A stretch of DNA of 64,000 nucleotides from Janthinobacterium agaricidamnosum NBRC 102515 = DSM 9628 (GTDB lineage: Bacteria; Pseudomonadota; Gammaproteobacteria; Burkholderiales; Burkholderiaceae_D), in contig NZ_HG322949.1 of NCBI RefSeq assembly GCF_000723165.1, forward strand, positions 1,632,085 through 1,696,084, given 5' to 3'. The position numbers and the translations under genes are program-made. Numbering within the stretch: the first letter of the stretch is position 1; the number at the start of each line of letters is the position of its first letter. The notes beneath the pieces were generated by a model. That model made no database searches. It was not told the origin of the DNA and was given only the letters and a program-made list of their open reading frames with translations. Below, in pieces: positions 18,722-27,923 of this stretch.

Positions 18722-19342
18722 ATGAACATCCTGCATATCAGTTGCAGCCCTCGCGGGCAAGCCGCCGAGAGTTACCGGCTCTCGCAAAAAATCATCGGTT
18801 TTCTGCTGCAAAAGCAGCCATCGGCGACCGTCGTCAACCGGATGCTGGGCGAGGACGGCATCGCCCATGTCGACGCCAATTACGCGCTGGTCCAGCAATC
18901 GGCCGGCGCCGATATCGCGCCGGATGGCGCCATCGCCCGCTCCGAAGAGTTGATCCAGGAGCTGGAAAGCGCGGATGTGGTGGTGATCGGCACGCCGATG
19001 CACAACCTGTCGGTGCCGTCGGCGCTGAAGGCATGGATCGACCATGTGGTGCGGGCGCGCCGGACCTTCCACCTGACGCCGCAAGGAAAAGCGGGCGCGC
19101 TGCGCGACCGGCCGGTGCTGGTCGGCGTGTCATCGGGTGGCATCTATTCCGGCGAGCGCGCGCGCCAGCCGGATTTCCTGACGCCGTACCTGAAAATCGT
19201 GCTGGCCACCATCGGCCTGCATGACCTGACCTTCTTTTCGGTGCAGGGAACCGGTTTCGGGCCGGATGCGGTGGCCGAGGCCAGGAGCAGGACGGAGCAG
19301 GCATTGCAAGACTACTTTGCGGCGTTTTATATTCCTGCTTAG
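18722..19342 (+). CDS. azoR: FMN-dependent NADH-azoreductase (AzoR type)
   Basis: A 206-residue flavodoxin-fold enzyme with the FMN-phosphate loop SCSPRGQAAES near residue 8, the GTPMHNLSVPSALKAWID segment, and the GVSSGGIYS loop of AzoR proteins. The family reduces azo dyes and, more physiologically, quinones with two electrons from NADH. ATG 18722 is chosen because the family begins with this Met; the ribosome site is weak. It faces the MocR regulator and is followed 21 bp later by MITE copy 3. Confidence 0.88.
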   Translation: MNILHISCSPRGQAAESYRLSQKIIGFLLQKQPSATVVNRMLGEDGIAHVDANYALVQQSAGADIAPDGAIARSEELIQELESADVVVIGTPMHNLSVPSALKAWIDHVVRARRTFHLTPQGKAGALRDRPVLVGVSSGGIYSGERARQPDFLTPYLKIVLATIGLHDLTFFSVQGTGFGPDAVAEARSRTEQALQDYFAAFYIPA

Positions 19343-19363
19343 TTTGAGTCGCCGCCGTGCTTA

Positions 19364-19521
19364 GAGCCTATCCCAGTAGATGAATACGCCCTCTTCTGGC
19401 GCCCCTCAGTAGCGGGGACTGCGTTGCTCGTCGTCGCGTGGCTCGCCACGCTTGCTCCTCACGCCTGGTCCGCGCTGCTGATGCGCTGCCAGCAGAAGAC
19501 GCTCACTACTGGGATAGGCTC
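19364..19521 (+). mobile_element. MITE copy 3 (158 bp), flanked by TTA duplication
   Basis: Identical by eye to copy 2, with TTA on both sides (19361-19363 and 19522-19524). It lies just downstream of azoR and 11 bp from the stop of the AT-rich hypothetical gene. Same orientation as copies 2 and 4. Confidence 0.83.
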
Positions 19522-19532
19522 TTATTACTTTG

Positions 19533-19934
19533 CTATAAGAGCCATGTCGTATTAGGACGAGTTCCGGCCACGCCAACCAAGCCCATGTGCGCTAACAATG
19601 GCAATAAATAATTGATGATCATGATATTGCTACCGTTGGCATGTCGTGTGCTAACACACAAGGCACTGGCTGCATTGATATCCTTGTTCGAGCCAATTTC
19701 ACATGGGCGGATAGCGGTATGTAAATTTTGCGCTAAATAAAAGAATGCCTCGGCGAAGGCGGCTCGATTGATGCGAATTAAGGATCCACCTTGTGTGGTG
19801 ATTGAAACGGCATCATTTTCGACCGATGTAATATTGAAGGAAGATCCTTTGGCATCATCGGGCGTGCTTAACGTGATACCGGCTTGTAAACTACCCCAGT
19901 GCTGCGCTAAAGTCGTATGGATTAATTGTTGCAA
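19533..19934 (-). CDS. Hypothetical 133-residue protein bracketed by MITEs
   Basis: A small soluble protein that I do not recognise by name. The N-terminal half is predicted strand-rich. The C-terminal half has a helix-rich segment ending in INYLLPLLAHMGLVG and RPNTTWLL, which could be a winged-helix-like fold, but that is a guess. Translation probably starts at TTG 19934, since GGAG lies seven bases upstream and no ATG is suitably placed. The gene is visibly more AT-rich than its neighbours and lies between MITE copy 3 and truncated copy 4 in the same orientation, which suggests horizontal acquisition. No partner gene is adjacent. Confidence 0.6.
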   Translation of the reverse strand: MQQLIHTTLAQHWGSLQAGITLSTPDDAKGSSFNITSVENDAVSITTQGGSLIRINRAAFAEAFFYLAQNLHTAIRPCEIGSNKDINAASALCVSTRHANGSNIMIINYLLPLLAHMGLVGVAGTRPNTTWLL

Positions 19935-20255
19935 GTAAATCTCCTGATGTCACTGAACGTTTCAACGGCGCTAAGTAGGCTAAGTAGGTCGTGGAAAATG
20001 ATTGTGAAGTTATGAAGAACAGAAGCGGATGCGCCGCAAGGCGCCCGTTGCGACGCAGTGCGAGCACTGCTGGCAGCGGGGACTGCGTTGATCGTCGTCG
20101 CGTGGCCCGCCACGCTTGCTCCTCACGCCTGGTCCGCGCTGCTGATGCGCTGCCAGCAGACGACGCTCACTACTGGGATAGGCTCTTAGCCTTTCGGCAC
20201 GCGCCTGTCTTATTATGCACGTTATCGCGCACGTTATCCGTAACCTGCCCAACCA
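19935..20255. other. Gene-free interval containing truncated MITE copy 4
   Basis: About 320 bases between two leftward genes. From 19935 to about 20020 it is AT-rich and should hold the promoter of the hypothetical gene. From 20030 to 20074 there is a GC-rich segment with short inverted repeats that is not part of the other MITE copies. The MITE fragment follows and ends 70 bases before the aminotransferase stop codon. Confidence 0.6.
20075..20185 (+). mobile_element. MITE copy 4, left-truncated (111 bp)
   Basis: It aligns without gaps to the last 111 bases of copies 2 and 3 and ends with the right terminal repeat and TTA (20186-20188). The first 47 bases including the left terminal repeat are absent, so it should be immobile alone. 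It shares some variants (GATCGTCGTCG, GGCCCGCC) with copy 1 rather than with copies 2 and 3. Confidence 0.75.
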
Positions 20256-21449
20256 TCAAATCTGCGCCGCAATCAGCCGGCCCAGGATCGCGATTCCCTG
20301 GCGTATCCGTTCCGGCGGCACTGTCACGAACGACAAACGCAGCGTATTGCTTTCCGGCGCGTTCGCATAAAACGGCGCGCCCGGCACGAACGCGACTTTG
20401 TTGACGATCGCTTGGTCCAGCAATTTCATTGCGTCGATATGTTTCGGCAGCGTTACCCAGATGAACATGCCGCCTTCGGGCCTGGTCCAGGTGACGCCTG
20501 GCGGAAAGTGTTCGGACAGCGCCGCCAGCATGGTCTGGCACTGCTCGCCGTACAGGGTGCGGATGTTCGGGATGTGGCGGTCGAGGAAGCCATCCTTGAT
20601 GACTTCATGCACCACCATTTGCGTCAGTTGCGAGGTGTGCAGGTCGGCCGCCTGTTTCGCCAGTTCTAGGCGGCGCGCCAGCGGCGGCGGGGCCACCACG
20701 TAACCGAGGCGGATGCCTGGCGTCAGTACTTTGGAGAACGACCCCATGTAGATCACGCCGTCCGGATTCATGGTCAGCATTTTCGGCGACGGTTCGCCTT
20801 TGTAGTTGAGCGCGCCGTACGGGTCGTCTTCGATCAGCGGTAAACCGTGGCGGGCGCAGGTTTCCACCAGTTCCACGCGGCGCTCGACCGACAGGCTGCG
20901 GCCGGTCGGGTTCTGGAAATTCGGCAGCGCATACAGCAGGCGCGCGCCGTCGGCCACCTTCGTTACCGAACCTGGCAGCAGGCCCTGCTCGTCGGTTTCG
21001 ACCGAGACGAATTGCGGACGGTACACCGAAAACGCTTGCAGCGCGCCGAGGTAGCTTGGGGTTTCGACCAGCACCCGGCTGCCTTCGTCGATCAGCACCT
21101 TGCCCAGCAAGTCGAGCGCCTGCTGCGAACCGGACGTCATCAAGACTTGCTGCGGCACGATGCTGGCGCCGTTGACGGACAGTGCATCGGCGATCCACTG
21201 GCGCAGCGGCAAATAACCGTCGGTCGGGCCGTATTGCAGTGCGGTCTTGCCGGTGGTGCTTAATACCTGGTCGAATGCCGCTTTCATCGCGTCGACCGGG
21301 AAGGTGGCTGGCGATGGCAAGCCGCCGGCGAAGGAAATGATTTCTGGCTGTTGGGTAATCTTCAGGATTTCACGGATGAAAGAGCTTTTCAACTGCTCGG
21401 CACGTTCGGAAAAATGCCACTGTATCGGATTTGGATTGTCAATTTTCAT
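20256..21449 (-). CDS. PLP-dependent aminotransferase, fold type I (2-aminoadipate/aromatic type)
   Basis: A 397-residue class I/II aminotransferase with no DNA-binding domain. The PLP lysine is in GSFSKVLTPGIRLGY and the phosphate-binding and Asp regions (LIEDDPYG, LPNFQNPTGRSLS) are intact. It most resembles the LysN/2-aminoadipate and multisubstrate aminotransferase group, but the substrate is not decided by sequence. The next gene downstream of its promoter side, transcribed the same way, encodes a RidA-type protein, which removes reactive enamine intermediates made by PLP enzymes. Confidence 0.85.
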   Translation of the reverse strand: MKIDNPNPIQWHFSERAEQLKSSFIREILKITQQPEIISFAGGLPSPATFPVDAMKAAFDQVLSTTGKTALQYGPTDGYLPLRQWIADALSVNGASIVPQQVLMTSGSQQALDLLGKVLIDEGSRVLVETPSYLGALQAFSVYRPQFVSVETDEQGLLPGSVTKVADGARLLYALPNFQNPTGRSLSVERRVELVETCARHGLPLIEDDPYGALNYKGEPSPKMLTMNPDGVIYMGSFSKVLTPGIRLGYVVAPPPLARRLELAKQAADLHTSQLTQMVVHEVIKDGFLDRHIPNIRTLYGEQCQTMLAALSEHFPPGVTWTRPEGGMFIWVTLPKHIDAMKLLDQAIVNKVAFVPGAPFYANAPESNTLRLSFVTVPPERIRQGIAILGRLIAAQI

Positions 21450-21571
21450 ACGAGTCTCGCTAAAGAAAGTGCCGTGCGGAGCCCGGCCAGGTCATCAGCA
21501 CGCTTGTGGCGGCTATTTACAATAGAACGGCGCCGGATAAGCGCCGTCCGTCGCTACGTTTGATCTGCTTG

Positions 21572-22033
21572 TTACGCCAGTTCGGCGATCAATTCAATTT
21601 CCACGCAGGCGCCCAGTGGGATTTGCGCCACGCCGAAAGCCGAACGGGCATGTTTGCCGGTCTCGCCGAACACCTGGCCCAGCAATTCCGACGCGCCGTT
21701 GGTGACCAGGTGCTGTTCGGTGAAGTCGGGTGTCGAATTGACCAGGCTCATCACTTTGACGATGCGTTTGACTTTGTTCAAGTCGCCGCCGCACGCTTCT
21801 TGCAGCGTGCCCATCAAGTCGATGGCGATGGCGCGCGCGGCGGCCTTGCCTTCTTCGGTGGAAATATTCTTGCCCAATTGGCCGGCCCACACGGCGCCGT
21901 CGGCTTTTTTCGCGAGATGGCCGGAAAGAAATACCAGATTACCGGTTTGCACGTACATGACGTAGGCGGCCGCCGGTTTGGCGGGCGCGGCCAGGGTGAT
22001 GCCGAGGGTGTTCAGTTGTTCGTAAAATGACAT
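21572..22033 (-). CDS. RidA family enamine/imine deaminase
   Basis: A 153-residue YjgF/RidA-superfamily protein, longer than archetypal RidA (about 128 residues) and closer to the YjgH-like subgroups. The key arginine is kept in HARSAFGVAQIPLGACVEIE. RidA trimers hydrolyse 2-aminoacrylate and related imines; subgroup activities differ. It lies directly upstream of the aminotransferase in the same direction with a gap of about 120 bases, and downstream of an EamA transporter gene. Confidence 0.87.
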   Translation of the reverse strand: MSFYEQLNTLGITLAAPAKPAAAYVMYVQTGNLVFLSGHLAKKADGAVWAGQLGKNISTEEGKAAARAIAIDLMGTLQEACGGDLNKVKRIVKVMSLVNSTPDFTEQHLVTNGASELLGQVFGETGKHARSAFGVAQIPLGACVEIELIAELA

Positions 22034-22136
22034 GGCTGTTCCAATCTATTGTGTATTAATAATGTAATGTTACCAATGCTGCCAATGACATTGTACGACT
22101 TGCCAACAGTCATGCCCACTGATGTATTGAAATCGC

Positions 22137-23057
22137 TCAGCGTCGTATGCGCATCGTGCGTCCGATTGCCACCACCACGATCACCGCCAGCGCAAACAGC
22201 ATGTTCTCCGATTCCAGCGCTTCACCGAGCAATACGGCGGCGCCGATCAGCGACAGGAAGGGCTGCACCAGCTGCACCTGGCCGACCCGGGCCACGCCGC
22301 CCAGCGCCATGCCGCGGTACCAGAAAAAGAAGCCGATGAACATCGAAAACACCGAAAGGTAGGCAAACCCCAGCCAGGATGCGGGGCCGGCGGCGGCGAA
22401 CATCGCGCCCAGCGGCCAGCAATGCCAGATCATGTACGGCAGCAGGAACGGCGCCGACAGCACCAGCGCCCAGCTGATCACTTGCTGGCCGCCCATGCTT
22501 TGCGACAGCCGGCCGCCTTCGGCATAACCGATACCGGCCAGTATCACGGCGGCGAACATGGCCAGGTCGGCCAGGTGGAAGCTGCCGCCGCTCTGGCGCA
22601 GCGCAAAGGCGACCACCAGCGCCGAACCCAGCAGCGCCATGATCCAAAAGCCGATCGACGGTTTTTCATTGCCGCGCAACGCCGAAAACAGCGCGGTCGC
22701 CAGCGGCAGGATGCCGGTCAGCACCGCGCCGTGCGATGCGGGCAGGCTGCGCATGGCGATCGACGTCAGCCACGGAAAGCCGATCACGCAGCCGCCCGCG
22801 ACCAGGGCCAGCGGCAACAGCGCCGATCTGGGCGGCAGCGGCGTGCGCTTCCACAGCAGCCAGAGGCCCGCCAGCGCCGCTCCCATCAGCGCCCGGCCCA
22901 GGGCGACGAAGGTCGGGTCGAGGTCGCGCACCGCGACGCGCGTAAAGGGCAGTGTCAGGCTGAAGATGGCCACGGCGATCAAGCCCAGCAGCATGCCGGC
23001 GGTTTCGTCGGACCAGCGCGAGGTGGATAGGGGCGGCGAAGGGAGGATGGTGCTCAT
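22137..23057 (-). CDS. EamA/DMT family transporter
   Basis: A 306-residue inner-membrane protein with about ten hydrophobic segments arranged as two five-helix EamA repeats. Drug/metabolite transporters of this kind export amino acids, purines or small metabolites. It faces a MocR-type regulator across a gap of about 100 bases, a pairing common for EamA exporters under MocR control. With the aminotransferase and RidA genes downstream, an amino-acid or amine export and turnover role is plausible. Confidence 0.87.
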   Translation of the reverse strand: MSTILPSPPLSTSRWSDETAGMLLGLIAVAIFSLTLPFTRVAVRDLDPTFVALGRALMGAALAGLWLLWKRTPLPPRSALLPLALVAGGCVIGFPWLTSIAMRSLPASHGAVLTGILPLATALFSALRGNEKPSIGFWIMALLGSALVVAFALRQSGGSFHLADLAMFAAVILAGIGYAEGGRLSQSMGGQQVISWALVLSAPFLLPYMIWHCWPLGAMFAAAGPASWLGFAYLSVFSMFIGFFFWYRGMALGGVARVGQVQLVQPFLSLIGAAVLLGEALESENMLFALAVIVVVAIGRTMRIRR

Positions 23058-23110
23058 TGATGCTCCATGGTGTTTGCAAATGTCATGGATCTATCCTAGA
23101 CTATAAAACC

Positions 23111-23141
23111 AGTACAGTAACAATACACTTTTTCATATAAT
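23111..23141 (+). promoter_or_regulatory. Promoter and likely MocR operator in the EamA/MocR gap
   Basis: A perfect TATAAT -10 box lies at 23136-23141, about 20 bases before the MocR ATG. The -35 position is poor and overlaps AGTACAGTAACAATACACT, which contains two similar half-sites (TACAGT and TACACT). This suggests an autoregulated promoter with a regulator site over the -35 region. Confidence 0.45.
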
Positions 23142-23160
23142 TTCGCACTGTGATGGTGAT

Positions 23161-24567
23161 ATGACCGATACATTGACCCTGTTGTCGCGCGATTCCGGCG
23201 AAACCTTGATCGAGCAAATCACCCGCTCGCTGATCGCCCGCATCGATGACAAGCTGCTGCGCGGAGGCACGCGGATGCCGTCGATCCGCCAATTCGCGGC
23301 GCAGCACCGGGTATCCTGCTTCACGGTAGTGGCCAGCTACGATAAATTGGTGGCGCGCGGTTACCTGGAATCGCGGCGCGGCGCCGGCTTCTTTGTGCGC
23401 GAGCGTTCGTCGCTGAATCCGCCGCCGTCCGGCGTGCATGCGGCCGGGCAGCCGGCGCTGGATGTGGTGTGGCTGGTGCGTAATATGTTCCGCCAGACGC
23501 CGTCCGACAATATGCCCGGCAACGGCATGCTGCCGCCTGAATTTCTCGATGGCGGACTGGTGGCCAATGCGTTGCGCGACGTCAGCCGCCACAATCCGGC
23601 GCTATTGCTCAATTACGGTGCGCCGCAGGGTTTCTTGCCGCTGCGCCAGCAATTGCAATTGAAACTGGCCGAGCTGGAAATCGCCGCCGCGCCCGAACAA
23701 TTCGTCACCACCGTCGGCGTGACGCAGGCGCTGGACCTGGTGGCGCGCGAATTCACCCAGCCGGGCGACACGATTTTTGTTGATGATCCGGCCTGGTTTC
23801 TGATGTTCGGCTCGTTCGCCGCGCTGGGCCTGACGGTGATCGGCATTCCGCGCCTGGCCGACGGCCCGGACATCGCGCTGCTGGCGCAGATGGCGGCGCT
23901 GCACCGGCCCAAGCTGTTCGTCATCAATTCGGTGGTGCATAATCCGACCTCGACGTCGGTGTCGGCGGCCAAGGCGTTCCAGGTGCTGCGCCTGTCCGAG
24001 CAATATGGTTTCATCATCGTCGAAGACGATATCTATTGCGACCTGCACCCGGACAATGCGCGGCTGGCCGCGCTGGACCAGTTGCAGCGGGTGATTTACC
24101 TGGGCGGCTTTTCGAAGACGCTGTCGGCCAATCTGCGGGTCGGCTTCATTGCCAGCTCGCCCGAGCGGGCCCAGCGCCTGACCGACCGCAAGGTGCTGGC
24201 CACGCTGGCCAGCAGCGATATCGGCGAGCGGGTGGCGTATAAAGTATTGTCCGAAGGCCAGTTCCGCAAGCATGTCGAGCGGGTTCGCGGCCGGCTCGAC
24301 AAAGTCCGCGAGCCGACTGTGCGGCAGATCGAACAAGCCGGCCTGAAGTTGCTGGGCGCGGCGCCGCAAGCGGGCATGTTCGTCTGGGTCGATACCGGTC
24401 GCGACACCAATGTGCTGACGGAAAAGGCGTTGGCCCGGGGCCTGCTGCTGGCGCCGGGCAGCCTGTTTTCGCCGCGCCAGTTGCCGTCGACGTGTATGCG
24501 GATTAATATCGCGACCGTGCAGGACGGGGCATTGTGGCGATTTTTGCAAGACGAATTGGAGCAGTAG
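23161..24567 (+). CDS. MocR-family transcriptional regulator (GntR HTH plus aminotransferase fold)
   Basis: A 468-residue protein with a GntR winged helix in residues 10-78 (GGTRMPSIRQFAAQHRVS) and an aminotransferase-like domain with the PLP lysine in GGFSKTLSANLRVGF. It is divergent from the EamA transporter and most likely controls that gene and itself. It is only distantly similar to the other MocR protein at 17088-18506. Confidence 0.88.
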   Translation: MTDTLTLLSRDSGETLIEQITRSLIARIDDKLLRGGTRMPSIRQFAAQHRVSCFTVVASYDKLVARGYLESRRGAGFFVRERSSLNPPPSGVHAAGQPALDVVWLVRNMFRQTPSDNMPGNGMLPPEFLDGGLVANALRDVSRHNPALLLNYGAPQGFLPLRQQLQLKLAELEIAAAPEQFVTTVGVTQALDLVAREFTQPGDTIFVDDPAWFLMFGSFAALGLTVIGIPRLADGPDIALLAQMAALHRPKLFVINSVVHNPTSTSVSAAKAFQVLRLSEQYGFIIVEDDIYCDLHPDNARLAALDQLQRVIYLGGFSKTLSANLRVGFIASSPERAQRLTDRKVLATLASSDIGERVAYKVLSEGQFRKHVERVRGRLDKVREPTVRQIEQAGLKLLGAAPQAGMFVWVDTGRDTNVLTEKALARGLLLAPGSLFSPRQLPSTCMRINIATVQDGALWRFLQDELEQ

Positions 24568-24588
24568 CGTGAAATCTTGCCAAGATGC

Positions 24589-24613
24589 CTTGAAATTGCC
24601 GCGGCCACCCCCA
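24589..24613 (+). promoter_or_regulatory. Sigma-32 heat-shock promoter of htpG
   Basis: CTTGAA (24589-24594) and CCCCCA (24608-24613) are separated by 13 bases, close to the sigma-32 consensus CTTGAA-N13-CCCCAT. It lies about 75 bases before the htpG start, as expected for a heat-shock gene. Confidence 0.72.
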
Positions 24614-24685
24614 ACTCCCTGACATCCGTTCAATTCAGTACGATTCAGGACGATTCATTCAATTCATAAGACTATAGAGGTAAAA

Positions 24686-26602
24686 ATGGCTGTCTCCGAA
24701 AAGCAAACCCTGGGTTTTCAAGCCGAAGTAAAGCAATTGCTGCAACTGATGATACATTCCTTGTACTCCAACAAGGAAATTTTCTTGCGCGAATTGATTT
24801 CGAACGCTTCCGATGCGTCCGACAAGCTGCGCTTTGAAGCGATCAATAACGATGCGCTGTACGGCAACGATCATGAATTGAAAATCAAGGTCAGCTTCGA
24901 CAAGGAAGCGCGCACCATCACGATTTCGGATAACGGCATCGGCATGAGCCGCGACGAGGCGATTTCGCACCTCGGCACCATCGCCAAATCGGGCACCAAG
25001 GAATTCTTCGGCAAATTGTCCGGCGACCAGCAGCAGGACGCGGCCCTGATCGGCCAGTTCGGCGTCGGCTTTTACTCCGGTTTCATCGTGGCCGACAAGA
25101 TCACCGTCGAAACCCGCCGCGCCGGCTTGCAGGCGTCGGACGCGGTGCGCTGGGAATCGGGCGGCGAAGGCGATTACAGCATCGAAGCGATCGATAAAGT
25201 ATCGCGCGGCACCGACATCATCCTGCACCTGCGCGAAGGCGAGGACGAGTTGCTGTCGAGCTGGAAGATCAAGTCGATCATCCGCAAATATTCGGACCAT
25301 ATCTCGCTGCCGATCGTGATGCAGAAAGAAGAGTGGGACGAAGAGAAAAAAGAAACCATCGTCAAGGACGAGTTCGAAACGATCAACCAGGCCAGCGCCT
25401 TGTGGGCCCGCAGCAAGTCCGACATCACGCCGGAACAGTATGAAGAATTCTACAAGCACGTATCGCACGACTTCCAGGCGCCGCTGACCCACACCCATAA
25501 CCGCGTCGAAGGCCGCAGCGAGTACACCCAATTGCTGTACATCCCGGCCAAGGCGCCGTTCGACATGTGGGACCGCAACAAGCGCGGCGGCATCAAGCTG
25601 TACGTCAAGCGCGTGTTCATCATGGACGACGCCGAGCAATTGCTGCCGGCTTACCTGCGTTTCGTCAAAGGCGTCATCGATTCGAGCGACTTGCCGCTGA
25701 ACGTATCGCGTGAAATCCTGCAAGAGTCGCGCGACGTCAAGGTGATCCGCGAAGGGTCGACCAAGCGCGTGCTGGGCATGCTGGAAGAATTGGCGAATGC
25801 CGACGAGCAAGAGAAAAAAGACAAATACGCGACCTTCTGGACCGAATTCGGCCAGGTGCTGAAAGAAGGCATCGGCGAAGACACGGCGAACAAGGAACGT
25901 CTGTCCAAGCTGCTGCGTTTTGCGTCGACCCACGGCGACAGCGATGCCCAAACCACCTCGTTCGCCGATTATGTGGCGCGCATGAAAGAAGGCCAGGACA
26001 AGATTTATTATGTCACCGCCGACAATTACCGCGCCGCCAAGAACAGCCCGCACCTGGAAATCTTCAGCAAGAAAGGCGTGGAAGTGCTGTTGCTGACCGA
26101 CCGCGTCGATGAATGGATGCTGTCGTTTATTCAGGACTTCGACGGCAAGGAACTGGTATCGGTGGCCAAGGGCGGCCTGGACCTGGGCAAGCTGGAAGAC
26201 GAAGCCGAGAAAAAAGAGCACGAGGAAACCGAAACCTTGTACGCCGAGCTGGTCGGCAAGATGAAGACCGCGCTGGCCGACAAGGCCAAGGACGTGCGCG
26301 TGACGTTCCGCCTGACCGATTCGCCAGCCTGCCTGGTGGCCGATGAAAATGAATTGTCGGGCAACTTGCTGCGCATGTTGAAGGCGGCCGGTCAAAGCGC
26401 GCCTGAATCGAAGCCGATTCTGGAAATTAACCCGAACCACCCGCTGGTGACGCGCCTGAAATACGAAGACGCGGAAAACGGTTCCAAGTTTGCCGATTGG
26501 TCGCACATCCTGTTCGACCAGGCCTTGCTGGCCGAAGGCGGTGCGCTGACCGATCCGGCGACGTTCGTCAAACGCTTGAACGAATTGCTGCTGTCCAAGT
26601 AA
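24686..26602 (+). CDS. htpG: Molecular chaperone HtpG (Hsp90)
   Basis: A 638-residue Hsp90 of normal bacterial length. The N-terminal GHKL ATPase domain has the [14 protein letters not shown] and DNGIGM motifs and [11 protein letters not shown]; the middle domain carries the catalytic Arg region (LNVSREILQ), and a C-terminal dimerisation domain follows. It remodels client proteins with DnaK in the cytoplasm. AGAGG precedes ATG 24686. It is a single-gene unit with a heat-shock promoter and a clear terminator. Confidence 0.98.
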   Translation: MAVSEKQTLGFQAEVKQLLQLMIHSLYSNKEIFLRELISNASDASDKLRFEAINNDALYGNDHELKIKVSFDKEARTITISDNGIGMSRDEAISHLGTIAKSGTKEFFGKLSGDQQQDAALIGQFGVGFYSGFIVADKITVETRRAGLQASDAVRWESGGEGDYSIEAIDKVSRGTDIILHLREGEDELLSSWKIKSIIRKYSDHISLPIVMQKEEWDEEKKETIVKDEFETINQASALWARSKSDITPEQYEEFYKHVSHDFQAPLTHTHNRVEGRSEYTQLLYIPAKAPFDMWDRNKRGGIKLYVKRVFIMDDAEQLLPAYLRFVKGVIDSSDLPLNVSREILQESRDVKVIREGSTKRVLGMLEELANADEQEKKDKYATFWTEFGQVLKEGIGEDTANKERLSKLLRFASTHGDSDAQTTSFADYVARMKEGQDKIYYVTADNYRAAKNSPHLEIFSKKGVEVLLLTDRVDEWMLSFIQDFDGKELVSVAKGGLDLGKLEDEAEKKEHEETETLYAELVGKMKTALADKAKDVRVTFRLTDSPACLVADENELSGNLLRMLKAAGQSAPESKPILEINPNHPLVTRLKYEDAENGSKFADWSHILFDQALLAEGGALTDPATFVKRLNELLLSK

Positions 26603-26617
26603 GCGATTGCCGATGTT

Positions 26618-26657
26618 AAACCGGCGCTTTCCCGTAATGTGGGAAGCGCCGGTTTTT
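26618..26657 (+). terminator. Rho-independent terminator of htpG
   Basis: Stem AAACCGGCGCTTTCCC (26618-26633) pairs with GGGAAGCGCCGGTTT across the loop GTAATGT and is followed by a T run to about 26659. It lies just after the htpG stop. Confidence 0.9.
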
Positions 26658-26857
26658 TTATGGGCGCGCAAAAAAATGGGGTTGAATTTCAGGCAAAGTT
26701 GATAGGGAAACTATAGTTAGACTGACATCGCTTCAATACAAGCAAGGGCTTGCGCGCTGTAGCCGGATCGCGTGATAAAATCGCACGCCATCAAGGGATG
26801 AACGCCGGATTTACGCTTCTGGTTTTAAGGAAGATAACTGGTTATAGAGGAATAGTA

Positions 26858-27877
26858 ATGAATTCAGCAGTCAAATCCTGCATTGTCGCGCTGGCCTTGC
26901 TCATGCCCATGTCGGCCATGGCGCTGGTGCAGGAGAATGATGAGGCGGCCGCTGCGTCGGGCGAGCTCCTGCGGCGCCCACAGCCGGCGCGCTTGAGCGA
27001 CGACGTGAAATTGCGCAGCGCGCTGGCCGGCTTTCTCGGTTATGGCCGCGGCAGTTATACCGAGGACGACGGTTTGCTGTTGGCCCAGGTGCTGGAAGCG
27101 CTGCGCTCGCGGCGCGACGTGACCCGCACCACCTTGCCGGACGGGCGCATGCTGCTGGCCTCGACCAACGAGCGCGCCCACGGCCGCGAACGGGCCGCCT
27201 TGCTGTTTGATAAAACCGGCATGCTGGCGGCGGTCGGGCTGGTGAATGGCCATTGCCACAACGATAAAAATGCTGCGCTGGTATGCAATAGCGATCCCAA
27301 GTCGGTGCTGACGATTTTCCATGAGGCGGGCGCCAGGACGGAAGAGACCGAACCGCTGGTCAGCTGGAGCCGCCAGTTGCCGCCGATGCTGGCGCTGATC
27401 GCCCGCGATCCGGAAACCAGCGCCGACGGCCAGCAAATCGCCGCCGTCGAATACGTGCAGACCCATCCGAATTTGCCGGGCTGGAGCAAGGAGCAATTGC
27501 CGCCGGCGTTCCCGTCGATCATGCTGCCGTTGCTGCTGGAACGGTCGGCGCTGGAATTGTCGGCTGGCGGCGGCAAGTATGTGTATCCGCGCATGTTCGC
27601 CGGCAAGCCGCAATTGAATGACCGCGACCGCGCCGAAGGCCGGCCGCCGCGCGACATCGAAGTAACGCTGCGCAGCTATGCCGCATTCCAGTCCGTGGTC
27701 GATACCTATCGCCAGCGGGTCAAGGGCGAAAAAGTGCAAATGCAGGGCAAGGACACCTTGCTGACCGGCGATGCCGGCAAGTGCAGCTACCGCATCCGCA
27801 TCAAGGATGCCGGCGATGACGGCGTGGTCATCATCGTTGCCGGCTGGCACCGTAAATTACGCAGCCGGGTCTCCTGA
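26858..27877 (+). CDS. Secreted protein of unknown function
   Basis: A 339-residue protein with a signal peptide (about residues 1-22, ending AMALV). I start it at ATG 26858 after AGAGG. The mature part has no motif I recognise. It includes a short HCHND segment and two further cysteines (VCNSD and KCSYR) that could form a disulfide in the periplasm. It stands alone between htpG and the convergent MgtC-like gene. Base composition is like the surrounding core genes, so it is probably a lineage gene rather than a recent import. Confidence 0.7.
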   Translation: MNSAVKSCIVALALLMPMSAMALVQENDEAAAASGELLRRPQPARLSDDVKLRSALAGFLGYGRGSYTEDDGLLLAQVLEALRSRRDVTRTTLPDGRMLLASTNERAHGRERAALLFDKTGMLAAVGLVNGHCHNDKNAALVCNSDPKSVLTIFHEAGARTEETEPLVSWSRQLPPMLALIARDPETSADGQQIAAVEYVQTHPNLPGWSKEQLPPAFPSIMLPLLLERSALELSAGGGKYVYPRMFAGKPQLNDRDRAEGRPPRDIEVTLRSYAAFQSVVDTYRQRVKGEKVQMQGKDTLLTGDAGKCSYRIRIKDAGDDGVVIIVAGWHRKLRSRVS

Positions 27878-27923
27878 TCTCCTGATCTCCTGATCGCTTG
27901 TTTGCCGGCCGCGGCCGGGCCGC

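Noticed and set aside
24659..26671. A 670-codon open frame antisense to htpG, and similar long antisense frames over cheA, iorB and metG
   Set aside because: In GC-rich genes the opposite strand is often open because of codon bias. These frames have no family-like composition or ribosome sites, while the sense proteins are certain.
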